From: Pteria penguin
Lineage: Eukaryota > Mollusca > Bivalvia > Pterioida > Pteriidae
DNA length: 64,000 nt
Direction: 5' to 3'
NCBI GenBank assembly: GCA_035048485.1
Contig: CM068592.1
Coordinates: 36,836,001 to 36,900,000 of the forward strand
The translations under genes were made by a program, and so were the position numbers. Shown here in pieces: positions 1 through 11,387 of the stretch (position 1 is the first letter of the stretch; every line of letters begins with the position of its first letter). The notes under the pieces were generated by a model. The model had not been told where the DNA came from and searched no databases. It saw only the letters and a list, made by a program, of their open reading frames with translations.

Positions 1-1413
1 ATGTTGATGTGTTTGTACAGGTAGATAGGTGTATGAGATGCTAATGTGTTTTGTAGATAGGTGCATGAGATGTTGATGTGTTTTGTAGATAGGTGTATGA
101 GATGTTGATGTGTTTTGTAGATAGGTGTATGACATTTTGATGTGTTTGTAGATAGGTGTATGAGATGTTGATGTGTTTTGTAGATAGGTGTATGAGCTGT
201 TGATGTGTTTGTAAATAGGTGTATGAGATGTTGATGTGTTTTGTAGATAGGTGTATGAGATGTTGATGTGTTTTGTAGATAGGTGTATGACATTTTGATG
301 TGTTTGTAGATAGGTGTATGAGATGTTGATGTGTTTTGTAGATAGGTGTATGAGCTGTTGATGTGTTTGTAAATAGGTGTATGAGATGTTGATGTGTTTG
401 TAGATAGGTGTATGAGATGTTGATGTGTTTTGTAGATAGATGTATGAGATGTTGATGTGTGTTGTAGATAGATGTATGAGATTTTGATGTGTTTTGTAGA
501 TAGGTGTATGAGATGTTGATGTGTTTGTAGACAGGTGTATGAAATGTTGATGTGTTTGGTAGATAGGTGTATGAGATGTTGATGTGTTTTGTAGATAGGT
601 GTATGAGATGTTGATGTGTTTTGTAGATAGGTGTATGAGATGTTGATGTGTTTTGTAGATAGGTGTATGACATTTTGATGTGTTTGTAGATAGGTGTATG
701 AGATGTTGATGTGTTTTGTAGATAGGTGTATGAGTTGTTGATGTGTTTGTAAATAGGTGTATGAGATGTTGATGTGTTTGTAGATAGGTGTATGAGATGT
801 TGATGTGTTTTGTAGATAGATGTATGAGATGTTGATGTGTTTTGGTAGATAGGTTATGAGATGTTGATGTGTTTGTAGATAGGTGTATGAGATGTTGATG
901 TGTTTTGTAGATAGGTGAATAAGATGTTGATGTTTTAGTAGATAGGTGTATGAGATGTTGATGTGTTTTGGTAGATAGGTGTATGAGATGTTGATGTGTT
1001 TTGTAGATAGGTGTATGAGATGTTGATGTGTTTTGTAGATAGGTGTATGAGATGTTGATGTGTTTTGTAGATAGATGTATGAGATGTTGATGTGTTCGTA
1101 GATAGATGTATGAGATGTTGATGTGTTTGTAGATAGATGTATGAGATGTTGATGTGTTTGTAGATAGATGTATGAGATGTTGATGTGTTTGTAGATAGAT
1201 GTATGAGATGTTGATGTGTTCATAGATAGGTGTATGAGATGTTGATGTGTTTGTAGATAGGTGTATGAGATGTTGATGTGTTTGTAGATAGGTGTATGAG
1301 ATGTTGATGTGTTTATAGACAGGTGTATGAAATGTTGATGTGTTTGTAGATAGGTGTATGAAATGTTGGTATGTTTTGTAGATAGTTGTATGAGATGTTG
1401 ATGTGTTTTGTAG
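1..1413. repeat. 31-32 bp minisatellite ending at a splice acceptor
   Basis: About 45 tandem copies of a 31-32 bp unit with core GAGATGTTGATGTGTTTTGT. Variation is mostly TTTT versus TTT and single substitutions. The array begins before the window and its last unit ends in TTTTGTAG, the acceptor of the GALNT exon starting at 1414, so every unit carries an acceptor-like TTTGTAG. The 210-codon open frame on the minus strand inside the array is a by-product of the repeat. Confidence 0.95.
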
Positions 1414-1566
1414 ATTTGGATGTGTGGAGGGCAGCTAGAGATTATTCCATGTTCCAGAGTTGGCCATATTTTCCGTAAGCGACGTCCATATGGATCTATA
1501 AATGGAGGGGACTCAATGTTAAGGAACTCCTTACGTGTAGCTAATGTGTGGATGGATGATTACAAG
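1414..1566 (+). CDS. GALNT11: GALNT11-like exon a (end of catalytic domain)
   Basis: 51 codons in phase 0, from IWMCGG to VWMDDYK. The acceptor is TTTTGTAG at 1406-1413 and the donor is AAG|GTATGG at 1567. It holds the conserved CSRVGH motif, whose His binds Mn in known GalNAc-transferases, and [14 protein letters not shown], typical of the region before the lectin linker. Confidence 0.92.
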
Positions 1567-4500
1567 GTATGGTCTACCTGCATATTATATTTAGATATGA
1601 TAATGAGAGCATGACACCATGTAGGGATAGGCTTGTGACAGTTGTGTGTCTGTCCTCCGAATTTAGTTTGTAGACCAGAACTGGAATTCATTATTTTTTA
1701 ACTCTAATTAGAAAACTTCAAATCTTCAATCACAAAGATCCCATGAATCAAGGAAGTTTCTATTTATTTTGAAAGTAGAGGTAAAATATTGAGATCTCTG
1801 ATTGGTGATTATTGAAAAGGAGTTTCTAACCAGATTAACTTATTTCTCTTTTCACTTAAGATAAAATGAAAAAACAAAAGTACTGTGCACTTAGAATTAA
1901 GTTTGTAAGTACTTTCCTAAATTTACTTTGTGATGAATTTAATCAGTTCTCTACTTTGCTTCTAAACTTGATCTCAAGTTTGTTATTTAATTAGATTCAT
2001 GGTTTATTTCAGACTGTCTACACACAATTCATTTAGTTTAACAATGCAATATAGATCAAAGATTTATTACCAATAATACTGATGTTTACTACATTTTATA
2101 TCAGACTAACTACAGTCAGCTTTTGTTACACCAGCACTCAATGCACCAGCATATTCTGACAGGGGCAGAAATTTGCCAGTAACAAATGTATATGCTCTAA
2201 TTCATATTCTTTATAATGACTTATTCGCCTTTCGGCACCTACAGCACTTATTGGATACAAATGTAGCTTTTCACACTTTCTTAATTCTGAACTGTTGAAC
2301 TAGATAAGTAACCATCGGCAAGTAAATTTCACTGTTGACCATGCCAGACCATACATATTTTAAAAGCCCATATACACCATTAAGCCTGTTATATGCATTG
2401 TTGTAAAGCCGGTGTGGCCTAGTGGATAAGGTGCTCGGCTCATGATCAAGAGGTCCTGGTTTCGACTCCCGCCCTGGGCACACTAGTGTTCTGTCTTTCG
2501 GATTAGACTTTAAAAACTGAGGTCCACGGTAGGCATGGCACGTAAAAGATCCCTCACTGCTTCGGGTGGGTCCGTTGCAAAGGTCTAAATTTGTATGCAA
2601 TGCATCAGGTAGATGCCGTCATATATACCTGAAATAATCGTGGAGTGATGTAAAACAATAATCAGTCAATCAATTTGCATAGTTGATGTACATAAACCTT
2701 TACTCATGGTTTAATAAAGAACCAAATTTAAAAGATAAGGCACTAATTATCCAGTAATTGGAATATGCATGTACGATACATGTACATATATACGATACAT
2801 GTACATATACAAAATGTATATGATCAGTTCAAAAATATTTACATTCATTTATTTTGGCTTTTTGCATTTAAAATAAACATGTACATAATGTATTTCGGTA
2901 ATGATTGTAATATAGGGGAATCCAAATAATGTTTTTGTTAACTGAAATATTTTGATTTATTTAATATCCTTTCAAATCGAGTCATACACGCTTACAGATC
3001 ATAAATTTTCTTAAACATTGCAGAACCACCTAAGAAAAAAAAGGCATTCAACTTTACATTTATCATTATCAAAGATGATTATGATTAAAATTGAATATTA
3101 TCTGTAGACAAGTAGTTTTCGTCTTTTAGTTTGTTAGAAATAAAAAATAAAAAACAGAAGAGTTTTCTACAGAAACAAATAGAATAACTCGTACATTTAC
3201 ATGTATAGTAGAGTAGGAAAGTAATACATGTAGCCGCAAATTGTTACAATGGCGTATTCAGTATAAAAGCAAGATCTAGAGAAACAGACATGGTAGTCGT
3301 AACAAGAGTTAATTGTGCATTCTATTCATTGAGGGGTTCTAGATGATTGAAGAATTTAAAGTAAAATAATAAGAAAAGGCAAGGTGGTGTTTCGCAAATG
3401 CTTTAGTGCTGTTTTTGATTACAAGCTTGAAATTTATTTGAAGGTCTTAAATTATTATTCCCTTAGTACATGTATGGACACAACTGACATGATTTATAAC
3501 TCTAGTCTACCTTAGTGTTAATTGCATATGATTTAACATGAGCCTTAATTCAGAAAAACTGTTATGAACAACATGCATGAATATTTTTTGCAAATATAGA
3601 GAAAAGCATTTGATTCATTTATATTTCTTCTACTTTCAGCAATATTTTTACAAATATCGTCCTGGGTCACAAAATACATTATATGGTGATGTATCAGACA
3701 GAGTAGCCCTGAGGCAAAAGCTGCAGTGTAAATCATTTCACTGGTATCTTCAAAATGTCTACCCAGAACAAGTGAGTACTTCAAAATATCTACCCAGAAC
3801 AAGTGAGTTGTTCAAAATATCTACCCAGAAAAACTGAGTAGTTCAAAATGTCTACACAGAACAATTGAGTAGTTAAAAATGTCTACCCAGAACAAGTGTG
3901 TAGTTCCAAATTTCTACCCAGGACAGGTGAGTAGTTCAAAATGTCTACACAGAACAAGTGAGTAGTTCAAAATATCTACCCAGAATAAGTGAGTAGTTTA
4001 AAACCTTTACCCAGAACAAGTGAGTTCAAAATATCTACCAAGAACAAGTGAGTAGTTCAAAACCTTTACCCAGAACAAGTGAGTAGTTCAAAATATATAC
4101 CCAGAACAAGTAAGTAGTTCAAAAAGTCTGCCCAGAACAACTGAGTAGTTCAAAATGTCTACCCAGAACAAGTGTGTAGTTCAAAATTTCTACCCAGAAC
4201 AAGTGAGTAGTTCAAAATATCTACCCAGAACAGAAAAAAAGAAAAAAGGACTGTGTCAGAAAAAGAAAAAAGGACTGTGTCAGAATCGAGATGTAATGTG
4301 AAACATCAATTATTATAATAATCTATAATATAAATTGTATATTTCTGGAAAATGTTAGTATTGAAATATAAGATTGATTGTCATTGACTCAGTAATAACG
4401 ATTACAATTACACTTCGACCTATTTACGGACAAACTTAAGAAAATACCCAATTTTAGGTACCCTCGACCTATAGTGTGCATCGACCAATAGTCCAGAAAT

Positions 4501-7500
4501 TATGGTAAGTTCAGCAACATGCAATTTTCCAAAATTCCCTGTGTTTATTAAACCTTCATTGAACATTTTTCATTATCAGTTCTTGATACCTATATCTCAA
4601 ATTACTTACCTTTGATTTTGTGAAGTTTTACTTATTTAGAGTAAACTGTAGCATTGTCTTGTTTAAGCCTCTACCTGATGTCTCTGGCCATGCTCCACAA
4701 CCCAAAGGAAACATTCCAGCTTTCCGGAAGAAAGCCAAAATTCTCAGAGAAGGACAGGTTAGTATTCATTCTTAGTATTCATCATATACTAGACAGTGAA
4801 AAATTGTGATCATCTAGACCATATTGTAATAACAGGATTTTGTTTGTTTCTTCTTAAATGATACCAAGATTATTTCACTTTAAAGTTATATGGTGACAGC
4901 ATCTGCCTGATGCATGGCATGGTAATTTCGACCTTTGTATTAGATCTTCCAGACTTAGTTTGGACTTTTTCACATGGCAATGTCAAACGTGACTCAAAAC
5001 TGGACTGTTTATTTTTTTAAGGTGTCAAGCATTTGCTCAACAGTCTTCTAGCGATTGTAAAAATTTTACCTCTGCACCGCCAATCTAAATTCACGTAACA
5101 GAGTAGTACCTTCTTTAAAGTACTTAAAGTAGTAAAAGTTCTTGCGAAAACGGCTTTATTATCCTTGTTATTGACATTTCATTGCACAGAAATAGGTTAA
5201 AGCATAGGTCTGCTTAACTTAAATTATCAATATATTGCCCTAAAACATATGTTATTATTCTGTCGCTTATTGTGTGTGTTAAAATATTCATTCACCGTAA
5301 TGACGTAAGCCGTTTATAAATTACAATTACACTTCATGGGAATTTTTCCAAATATGGGGAAGACCACGTGACATATAGCCTTATTTAAAGAAATCATCGT
5401 AGAACGCTTGTAACACATGCGATCAAGGCCTCATTTGACATACAGGTTACAATATGGAAACCGATCGCGCGATCTCCAAAATACATATAATAATATATAT
5501 AATAATAATATATTTAGATATCAATTTCAGTCTAAAAAAGAACAAATAAAATATTTCATAGAATCCTAAATATAGACTGGCAATGTGTGTCACAAAGATC
5601 TTAAAATATCTGGACAAGAGACCACTTAATCATAACGAGGCTGGCCTACATGTAGGTTGAAGTGACGCATTATTGGTTATTATTATCTCACTAGATTTCG
5701 TTTTGTTTCATTCATTTAATTTGGAATCAAAAATTTCGACAAAATTAATTACATCGTCGAGGCTTAACATCACGAGCCTCTCTTAAATTACATCAGGTAC
5801 TGTAAAAATATCTACACGAGTGTATACGCTTCTTATCTGTCCTTACCGCCTGTGCTATAAATAACACTAGCTGGAGAGGGAATAGCCTCTACAGAATGGC
5901 AGTGGTCACTTGTCACTTCGCGCAGCAATAGCAAATAAGAGCAGGTAACTCCAGTCTATCTTAAATAAAGATGATGTGTATATATCACATGGTCTTCCTC
6001 ATATTTGGAAAAGTTCCCACGATTGCATAGAAAATGGCAGCGGAGAAAGTTTTCAAATCGCCTACAAAATGAGCTTACATCATTACGGTGAACGGCATGG
6101 CGTTGTAGCCCTTACACACATGCACATACAGTAAACGACCAAATAATAACTAGTGTGTTAGGACGATATATAAAAGCTGATAGCCCTAGTGTCAGTGTTA
6201 GTAGCGTGGACAAAAATAGTAATCTAGACCAAATCTTAATACAAATTAAGCATAAGGCTTCCATATTTTACAAGCAATTGTAACAACTTGTCCATTTCTA
6301 TCTTTGAAAAAATATGGCGATTGTGTGCGATTGATTTCACATGTACATTCTTTGTGATGAGACATTTGACATATTTCTGCAAGAATGATGTAAAGAACAA
6401 TAAAATGTTATTATGATGTCATAATCAATGCCTCTTATAACCCTTGAGTTGACTTCTCATGCATGACAACGGAGCCCATCAAGAAACTGTTTACCATGCA
6501 TCTTACTTTATGACAAAGCCCCACTGGAGAGCTATGTTGCCCAACGACAAGTTTCATTCACATTTTGATATTATATGATATATGGCTGTTGGTGCTTAAG
6601 CTTTTATCTTTACTCTATTTCAAAAATTATCGGAATTCAACAAAAGTGATGAATACAACTGGTCAATTTCTGCTACTTTTGACAGCTTTAAATCAAATTT
6701 AGCTGGACGCATTTGTGGCTCTTCAAGCCTTTGATCTTACAAAAGAGAGGATGTCTTCAAGCTGCAACATGGAGATAATACATACTTTATTTACAGTTAT
6801 ACATGGTGCATAAATAGAGGAACTGGTAATTTTCTCGTGATATGGAGGAAATATGAAGGTCATTTAAATGTACCTGACATTGGTCAGAAGTGTATTGCTT
6901 ATGGATACATTTTGTAATTAAAAAAAATTCCTTTTTATTATTTGATAAACTACAGTTGAACAAGTCTGTTAGTGAGATACTTAGAATAATTTTTACATCA
7001 ATGGTTAAATTTTGAAACTGAAATCTTTACAGCCATATATAATATACATATAATTTACTGTTCTTATTCTTTTGTAGCTCGTACATGTGGCATCTAAACT
7101 TTGTGTTCAATCTGAAAAAGATGTGTATTCCAAGAAATCCTTAGTGATACTAAAACCATGTGAAGAACGTGGAAAACCATTAAAACTGCAGACTTGGTAC
7201 GAGTCAGTAGACAGTGAGTTACTGCTAGCAAAGCTTCTGTGCCTGGATGCTGAGGGAAAATCTATAGGGGAGTCATTCGCACGTCTCATGAAATGTCACG
7301 GAGCGAAAGGCTCTCAGGCCTGGACTTGGACATCAGAGGTGGGGATTGCATTGTGTCAAAAATTCTGGAATCTTGTTCATAAGCTTTTAGCACTAAACTA
7401 AAAGATTATTATCCTAAATTGGTGTAAAAACACACAGTAGGGTAAAGGAGGATAGAACAATTTTGAATTTACATACTACTGCATCCTCTCTCTATTGTGT

Positions 7501-8826
7501 AGTCTCATTGGTTGACTGATTTTAAAACTGCAAAGGTATTTATGTTTCACTGTAGTTATGCTCCCAGATCGATAAATCGGGGGCATATTGTTCTTGTCCT
7601 GTCTGTTTGTTTGTATGTTTGTTTATCTGTCTGTTGTCAATTTCAACCTTGGCTATCACTTTCGAACCATGAGGGATAGAGACTTCATATTTCACATGCA
7701 TATTCAACTAATGAAGCCCTTTCAAATGACACCAAGGTCGATTACCTTTTAACCTTGACAATAACCTTCACACTATAAATAACTTTTTGGACTCTGGTGC
7801 CGCTGGGGACATTAGTGTTTCACAAACACAGCTTTTTTTTAACATGACTTCACGTTTCGCTGCATTTTTGTTTATGACTTCATGGCAAGTTTGTATATTT
7901 ATGTAGTTATACTCCTTAATTACATAAAATGCATTAGAAAATGGTCACTTCATGTGTTTTACAAAAACTGACAAGGTACAGAAACTCAATTTTTGACAGG
8001 AGATTTGCCAATAACCTATGATGTTTTGTAAATTACACCCATGGTAACCCTTGTGTACCAGTATGTTTATCATTTTTGATGTGGATTGATCATGAGTGGG
8101 CATTGCTTATCGACTGGAAATTATAGTAAAATACATATTTGTCAATGGCTTCTTGATTTCCATTACTATAGAGATTGGTTGGTAGGGTGGTGTTTTACAT
8201 TGATATAATAATGATGAAATAATGAGATATAATAATGGTGAAATAATGAGATATAATAATGGTGAAATAAAGAGATACATGTATAATAATGGTGAAATAA
8301 TGAGATATAATCATGGTGAAATAATGAGATATAATCATGGTGAAGTAAAGAGATATAATAATGGTGAAATAATGAGATATAAAAATGGTGAAATAATGAG
8401 ATATAATAATGGTGAAATAATGAGATATAAAAATGGTGAAATAATGAGATATAATAATGGTGAAATAAAGAGATATAATAATGGTGAAATAATGAGATAT
8501 AATAATGGTGAAATAATGAGATATAAAAATGGTGAAATAAAGAGATATAATACTGGTGAAATAAAGAGATATAATAATGATGGCATAACATAGATTAACA
8601 TTATTTTATTCTTTCTGTTATAATTCATTGACAATTATAGATATTTTTTGAATGATATACATTTTCTTTCTTTTTATTGATGACTTTACAGAATGGGGTA
8701 TCTCTGCTCTACAACCCAGGAAGTGGAAAATGTTTAGCTGCAATGTCAAACAGTGTTGGTGCTTACATAACATTAGATATCTGTGGAGACAAGAGCAGCA
8801 TGAGCTTTGAGCTGAGACGAGTGTGA
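1414..8826 (+). CDS. GALNT11: Polypeptide N-acetylgalactosaminyltransferase, GALNT11-like (3' part, 5 exons)
   Basis: The family transfers GalNAc from UDP-GalNAc to Ser/Thr in the Golgi lumen and starts mucin-type O-glycosylation. Five exons, all in phase 0, join without a stop: 1414-1566, 3640-3771, 4668-4757, 7078-7338 and 8692-8826, giving 256 residues and a TGA. The first exon carries WMCGG and [17 protein letters not shown]; the His of RVGH is a metal ligand in this family. Next come YGDVSDR and [14 protein letters not shown], a basic linker, and a beta-trefoil lectin domain with [15 protein letters not shown] and GSQAW. The RRPYGS and RLMKCHG stretches resemble GALNT11/PGANT35A more than other family members as I remember them; the exact orthologue is not proven. 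The N-terminal membrane anchor, the DxH motif and most of the catalytic domain lie upstream of the window. Two of its splice sites abut minisatellites. Confidence 0.9.
1567..3639 (+). other. GALNT intron with one SINE
   Basis: About 2.1 kb of AT-rich sequence with a GT donor at 1567 and an acceptor ACTTTCAG at 3632-3639. The only recognisable content is the tRNA-derived SINE at 2408-2674. Small AT-rich repeats with ACATGTAC occur near 2770-2815. No other coding signal was seen. Confidence 0.7.
2408..2674 (+). mobile_element. tRNA-derived SINE, family 1
   Basis: The tRNA-like head has a box A (TGGCCTAGTGG) and a box B (GGTTTCGACTCC). The body contains CACTAGTGTTCTGTCTTTCGG and AAAGATCCCTCACTGCTTCG, and the 3' tail is CAATCAGTCAATCAAT. 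The same family recurs in reverse at 61751-62028. Imperfect flanking copies of TGCATTGTTG/TGCATAGTTG may be the target-site duplication. Confidence 0.85.
3640..3771 (+). CDS. GALNT11: GALNT11-like exon b (catalytic-lectin junction)
   Basis: 44 codons in phase 0, from [10 protein letters not shown] to LQNVYPEQ, with donor CAA|GTGAGT at 3772. YGDVSDR and [14 protein letters not shown] are family hallmarks. The last 22 or so exon bases are also the first part of the first unit of the minisatellite that follows. Confidence 0.92.
3749..4231 (+). repeat. 31-bp minisatellite built from an exon end plus its splice donor
   Basis: About 15-16 copies of a unit reading TTCAAAATGTCTACCCAGAA then CAAGTGAGTAG. 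The first unit starts inside exon b and includes its real donor. Most later copies keep AACAA|GTGAGT intact; a few carry AACTGAGT or GTGTGT. The array ends near 4231, before an A-rich run. Confidence 0.95.
4235..4277 (+). repeat. Short A-rich tandem duplication
   Basis: Two copies of a segment reading GAAAAAGAAAAAAGGACTGT plus GTCA, directly after the 31-bp array. It is probably replication slippage. Confidence 0.7.
4668..4757 (+). CDS. GALNT11: GALNT11-like exon c (inter-domain linker)
   Basis: 30 codons in phase 0, from [10 protein letters not shown] to KILREGQ, with acceptor GTTTAAG and donor CAG|GTTAGT. The length and basic character fit the variable linker before the beta-trefoil lectin domain. 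It is less conserved than its neighbours, so the call rests on position, phase and splice sites. Confidence 0.8.
4872..4945 (-). mobile_element. Truncated SINE fragment, family 1
   Basis: The stretch with ATGGTGACAGCATCTGCCTG and TTTCGACCTTTG matches the body region of the reversed SINE at 61795-61850 in the same orientation. The head is missing and the copy is diverged. Confidence 0.6.
5291..6092. mobile_element. About 0.8 kb foldback element
   Basis: The ends are inverted copies: TTCACCGTAATGACGTAAGC at 5291 and its complement (with one change) ending at 6092. Internal arms also pair: 5338-5395 around TTTTCCAAATATGGGGAAGA against 5960-6020. No transposase reading frame is seen, so it is non-autonomous. 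Confidence 0.7.
7078..7338 (+). CDS. GALNT11: GALNT11-like exon d (lectin alpha and beta repeats)
   Basis: 87 codons in phase 0, acceptor TTTTGTAG and donor GAG|GTGGGG. It starts [15 protein letters not shown] and contains [10 protein letters not shown] and [16 protein letters not shown], the CLD and QxW signatures of ricin-type beta-trefoil repeats. The open frame continues past the donor to 7401, but the next exon matches the family only if splicing occurs at 7338. Confidence 0.92.
7555..7860 (+). mobile_element. Possible dispersed repeat with a terminal short hairpin
   Basis: Starts TTATGCTCCCAGATCGATAA with an inverted partner ATCGGGGGCAT, followed by a GTCTGTTTGTTTGTATG-like tract and text about TTCGAACCATGAGGGATAGA. 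This layout resembles another repeat class common in bivalve introns. The 3' border is not clear. Confidence 0.35.
8206..8588. repeat. 24-bp minisatellite in the last GALNT intron
   Basis: About 16 copies of a 24-bp unit with core TAATAATGGTGAAATAATGA. Because 24 is a multiple of 3, frames on both strands stay open (up to 141 codons). These are repeat by-products, not genes. Confidence 0.95.
8692..8826 (+). CDS. GALNT11: GALNT11-like terminal exon (lectin gamma repeat and stop)
   Basis: 44 codons plus TGA in phase 0, acceptor [27 protein letters not shown] then ITLDICGD matches the last beta-trefoil repeat; the usual QxW is replaced by MSFEL. It is the true C-terminus, since a stop follows FELRRV. 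Confidence 0.92.
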   Translation, partial: NGVSLLYNPGSGKCLAAMSNSVGAYITLDICGDKSSMSFELRRV

Positions 8827-8988
8827 TCTTGAATATTTATAGCTTTACTGCCAAATCTGGTCCTACTCATACCATATATATACTATATCATCTGGTTGTC
8901 TAATATCTACACTTCATATAGATGTTGTATATCCATGGGTGTTGATGATAATTTATTCAAATTTACATTTATGTTTGTTTAGATTTAT

Positions 8989-9504
8989 TGCTTTATTTTA
9001 CATCATAGTGCTACATGTATTTTACATCATAGTGCTACATGTATTTTACATCATAGTGCTACATGTACACGTATTTTACATCATAGTTCTACATGTATTT
9101 TACATCATAGTGCTACATGTATTTTACATCATAGTACTACATGTATTTTACATCATAGTGCTACATGTACACGTATTTTACATCATAGTTCTACATGTAT
9201 TTTACATCATAGTGCTACATGTATTTTACATCATAGTGCTACATGTATTTTACATCATAGTGCTACATGTATTTTACATCATAGTGCTACATGTATTTTA
9301 CATCATAGTGCTACATGTACACGTATTTTACATCATAGTTCTACATGTATTTTACATCATAGTGCTACATGTATTTTACATCATAGTACTACATGTATTT
9401 TACATCATAGTGCTACATGTACACGTATTTTACATCATAGTTCTACATGTATTTTACATCATAGTGCTACATGTATTTTACATCATAGTGCTACATGTAT
9501 TTTA
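8989..9504. repeat. 24-bp minisatellite just 3' of the GALNT stop
   Basis: About 20 units of a 24-bp repeat (core TTTACATCATAGTGCTACAT), with 30-bp variants in which ACATGTACACGT is inserted at regular intervals. It starts about 160 bp after the stop codon and so may be inside the 3' UTR. The 188-codon open frame is a by-product. Confidence 0.95.
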
Positions 9505-10215
9505 AGCTTAATCCTTTCTAGATATTGAGACTGGTCATTCGAGCACTCTCTAAAGATCAATGACTGATGTGTATGGTGCTATGGAATCTTGATGTGAGAT
9601 TAAGACGAGATTATTTTTTATTGTTAATGTGTAGATCTCATTTTTACATCTTTAGAAGGTTGTACTATGATACTTTGTATTTTGTCACATCAGGGATGTC
9701 AATAAGAATCGACACCCGGCAAAATACTGCTGCTTCAAATGACAGAAATCATTTCCAGTTTCCTCTGATCTCAAATTTACTACTCACTTTCATGTGTATG
9801 GCGCTCAAAATGACACACCTCAAATTTCTAAATCACCTTCTCAAATAATTCTTATTGAAGCCCTGCACATATTGCTCTTTGACTGCATCTTTACACCTCA
9901 TATAGGTAAACAGCATTTTAATATACAGTATTTGTACACATGTATCATAAATGCTCAAATGTCAATTATTATCATTTGGATAAATTATTTTGAATTGGAG
10001 CAAGCTAAAGAAGGACTTCTTCATTCCAAAATATGTTACAGTTTTTCTAAATCTAACTTTAGTAACCACTCCTAGGTATGAGGTTTTCATGTTAAACAAT
10101 CTGATTGTGTGAACATGTCAGACTCTATAGAATGAAAGTAAAGTTTTTGTCACATAGTGTAATGTGAGTTTCAATCTGATTATAGTCATATTGTGAATTG
10201 GTTAAATTCATTCAG
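9505..10215. other. AT-rich intergenic or 3' UTR sequence
   Basis: Two open stretches of 93 codons at 9567-9848 and 9794-10075 show no recognisable family and no splice context. No other feature was seen. The GALNT polyadenylation site is not obvious. Confidence 0.5.
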
Positions 10216-10688
10216 TTTAGTAACCTTTGAACTGATTAAGCTCATGCAGTGTAGTGACACTGGGACTGGTAAAGGTCATGCAGTGTAGTGACACTGGGAC
10301 TGGTATAGGTCATGCAGTGTAGTGACACTGGGACTGGTATAGGTCATGCAGGGTAGTGACACTGGGATTGGTAAAGGTCATGCAGTGTAGTGACACTGGG
10401 ACTGGTATAGGTCATGCAGTGTAGTGACACTGGGACTGGTAAAGGTCATGCAGTGTAGTGACACTGGGACTGGTAAAGGTCATGCAGTGTAGTGACACTG
10501 GGACTGGTAAAGGTCATGCAGTGTAGTTACGCTGATACTGGTAAAGGTCATGCAGTGTAGTGACACTGGGACTGGTAAAGGTCATGCAGTGTAGTGACAC
10601 TGGGACTGGTATAGGTCATGCAGTGTAGTGACACTGGGACTGGTATAGGTCATGCAGTGTAGTGACACTGGGACTGGTATAGGTCATG
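10216..10688. repeat. 34-bp minisatellite
   Basis: About 14 copies of a 34-bp unit with core GCAGTGTAGTGACACTGGGA. Copies differ mainly at one base (GGTAAAGG or GGTATAGG). Confidence 0.95.
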
Positions 10689-11387
10689 GAGGAGGCTTAG
10701 TTTATGATTATCTATAAACATCTGAGAATCATTGTATTACTGTCACTCTATATGACAACATGAACACACTTTAATCTTTTTGGTCTATGGTTTAACCATG
10801 GACAATACCCATCACTATGGACAATACCATCACTATGGACAATACCCATCACTTTTACTTAACAATGTTTTAAAACATTCCTACTTTCAATGTATCCAAA
10901 CACAATTTTTTATATTTTATCCTCCTTAGACTTACAGGCTCAGGTAATATGTACTAAAAATAGTGCTAGTAGTGCATTCGTTAATTAAACTGGTGACATC
11001 ACTCAGAGACCCAAATGGTCATATCATCAGGTTCATACAACTTTATGTATATATTTCTTTTTAATGAAGAATTTCTTGTTTGATTTTGATATCCCTTGTG
11101 AGATTTAACATTTTCTAGCACTTCTTACTTTGACTTTTGCTCATCTTCCTTGGCATGTACAATCATTTGAGGTGTGGAAGCATTGCTGAAGATCTAGGAA
11201 TATTCATTCAGATAGCACTTAATCCATGGCTATTGTGATTAGTGTGAAATTAAAAGCTTGTATATACAAAGCATTCCTTCTTACTGTGGTTTTGTGGTTT
11301 ATTATTACATTTCAATGTATGTATATTAAAACTTGAAAGGTCAATTTAGTTTATACATTGTAAAATAAGATTCCTCATTTTACATGC
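10689..11387. other. Intergenic sequence without recognised genes
   Basis: AT-rich. The only structure seen is a short triplication of ACCATCACTATGGACAATAC near 10800-10850. Confidence 0.5.

Noticed and set aside
41..673. 210-codon minus-strand frame
   Set aside because: Lies entirely in the 31-32 bp array; its periodic translation follows the repeat, with no independent support.
3749..4231. CRISPR-like direct repeat array
   Set aside because: Units are contiguous with no spacers and the DNA is eukaryotic; all arrays here are minisatellites.
8939..9505. 188-codon plus frame with repeated FYIIVLHV
   Set aside because: By-product of the 24-bp array; it starts 110 bp after the GALNT stop.
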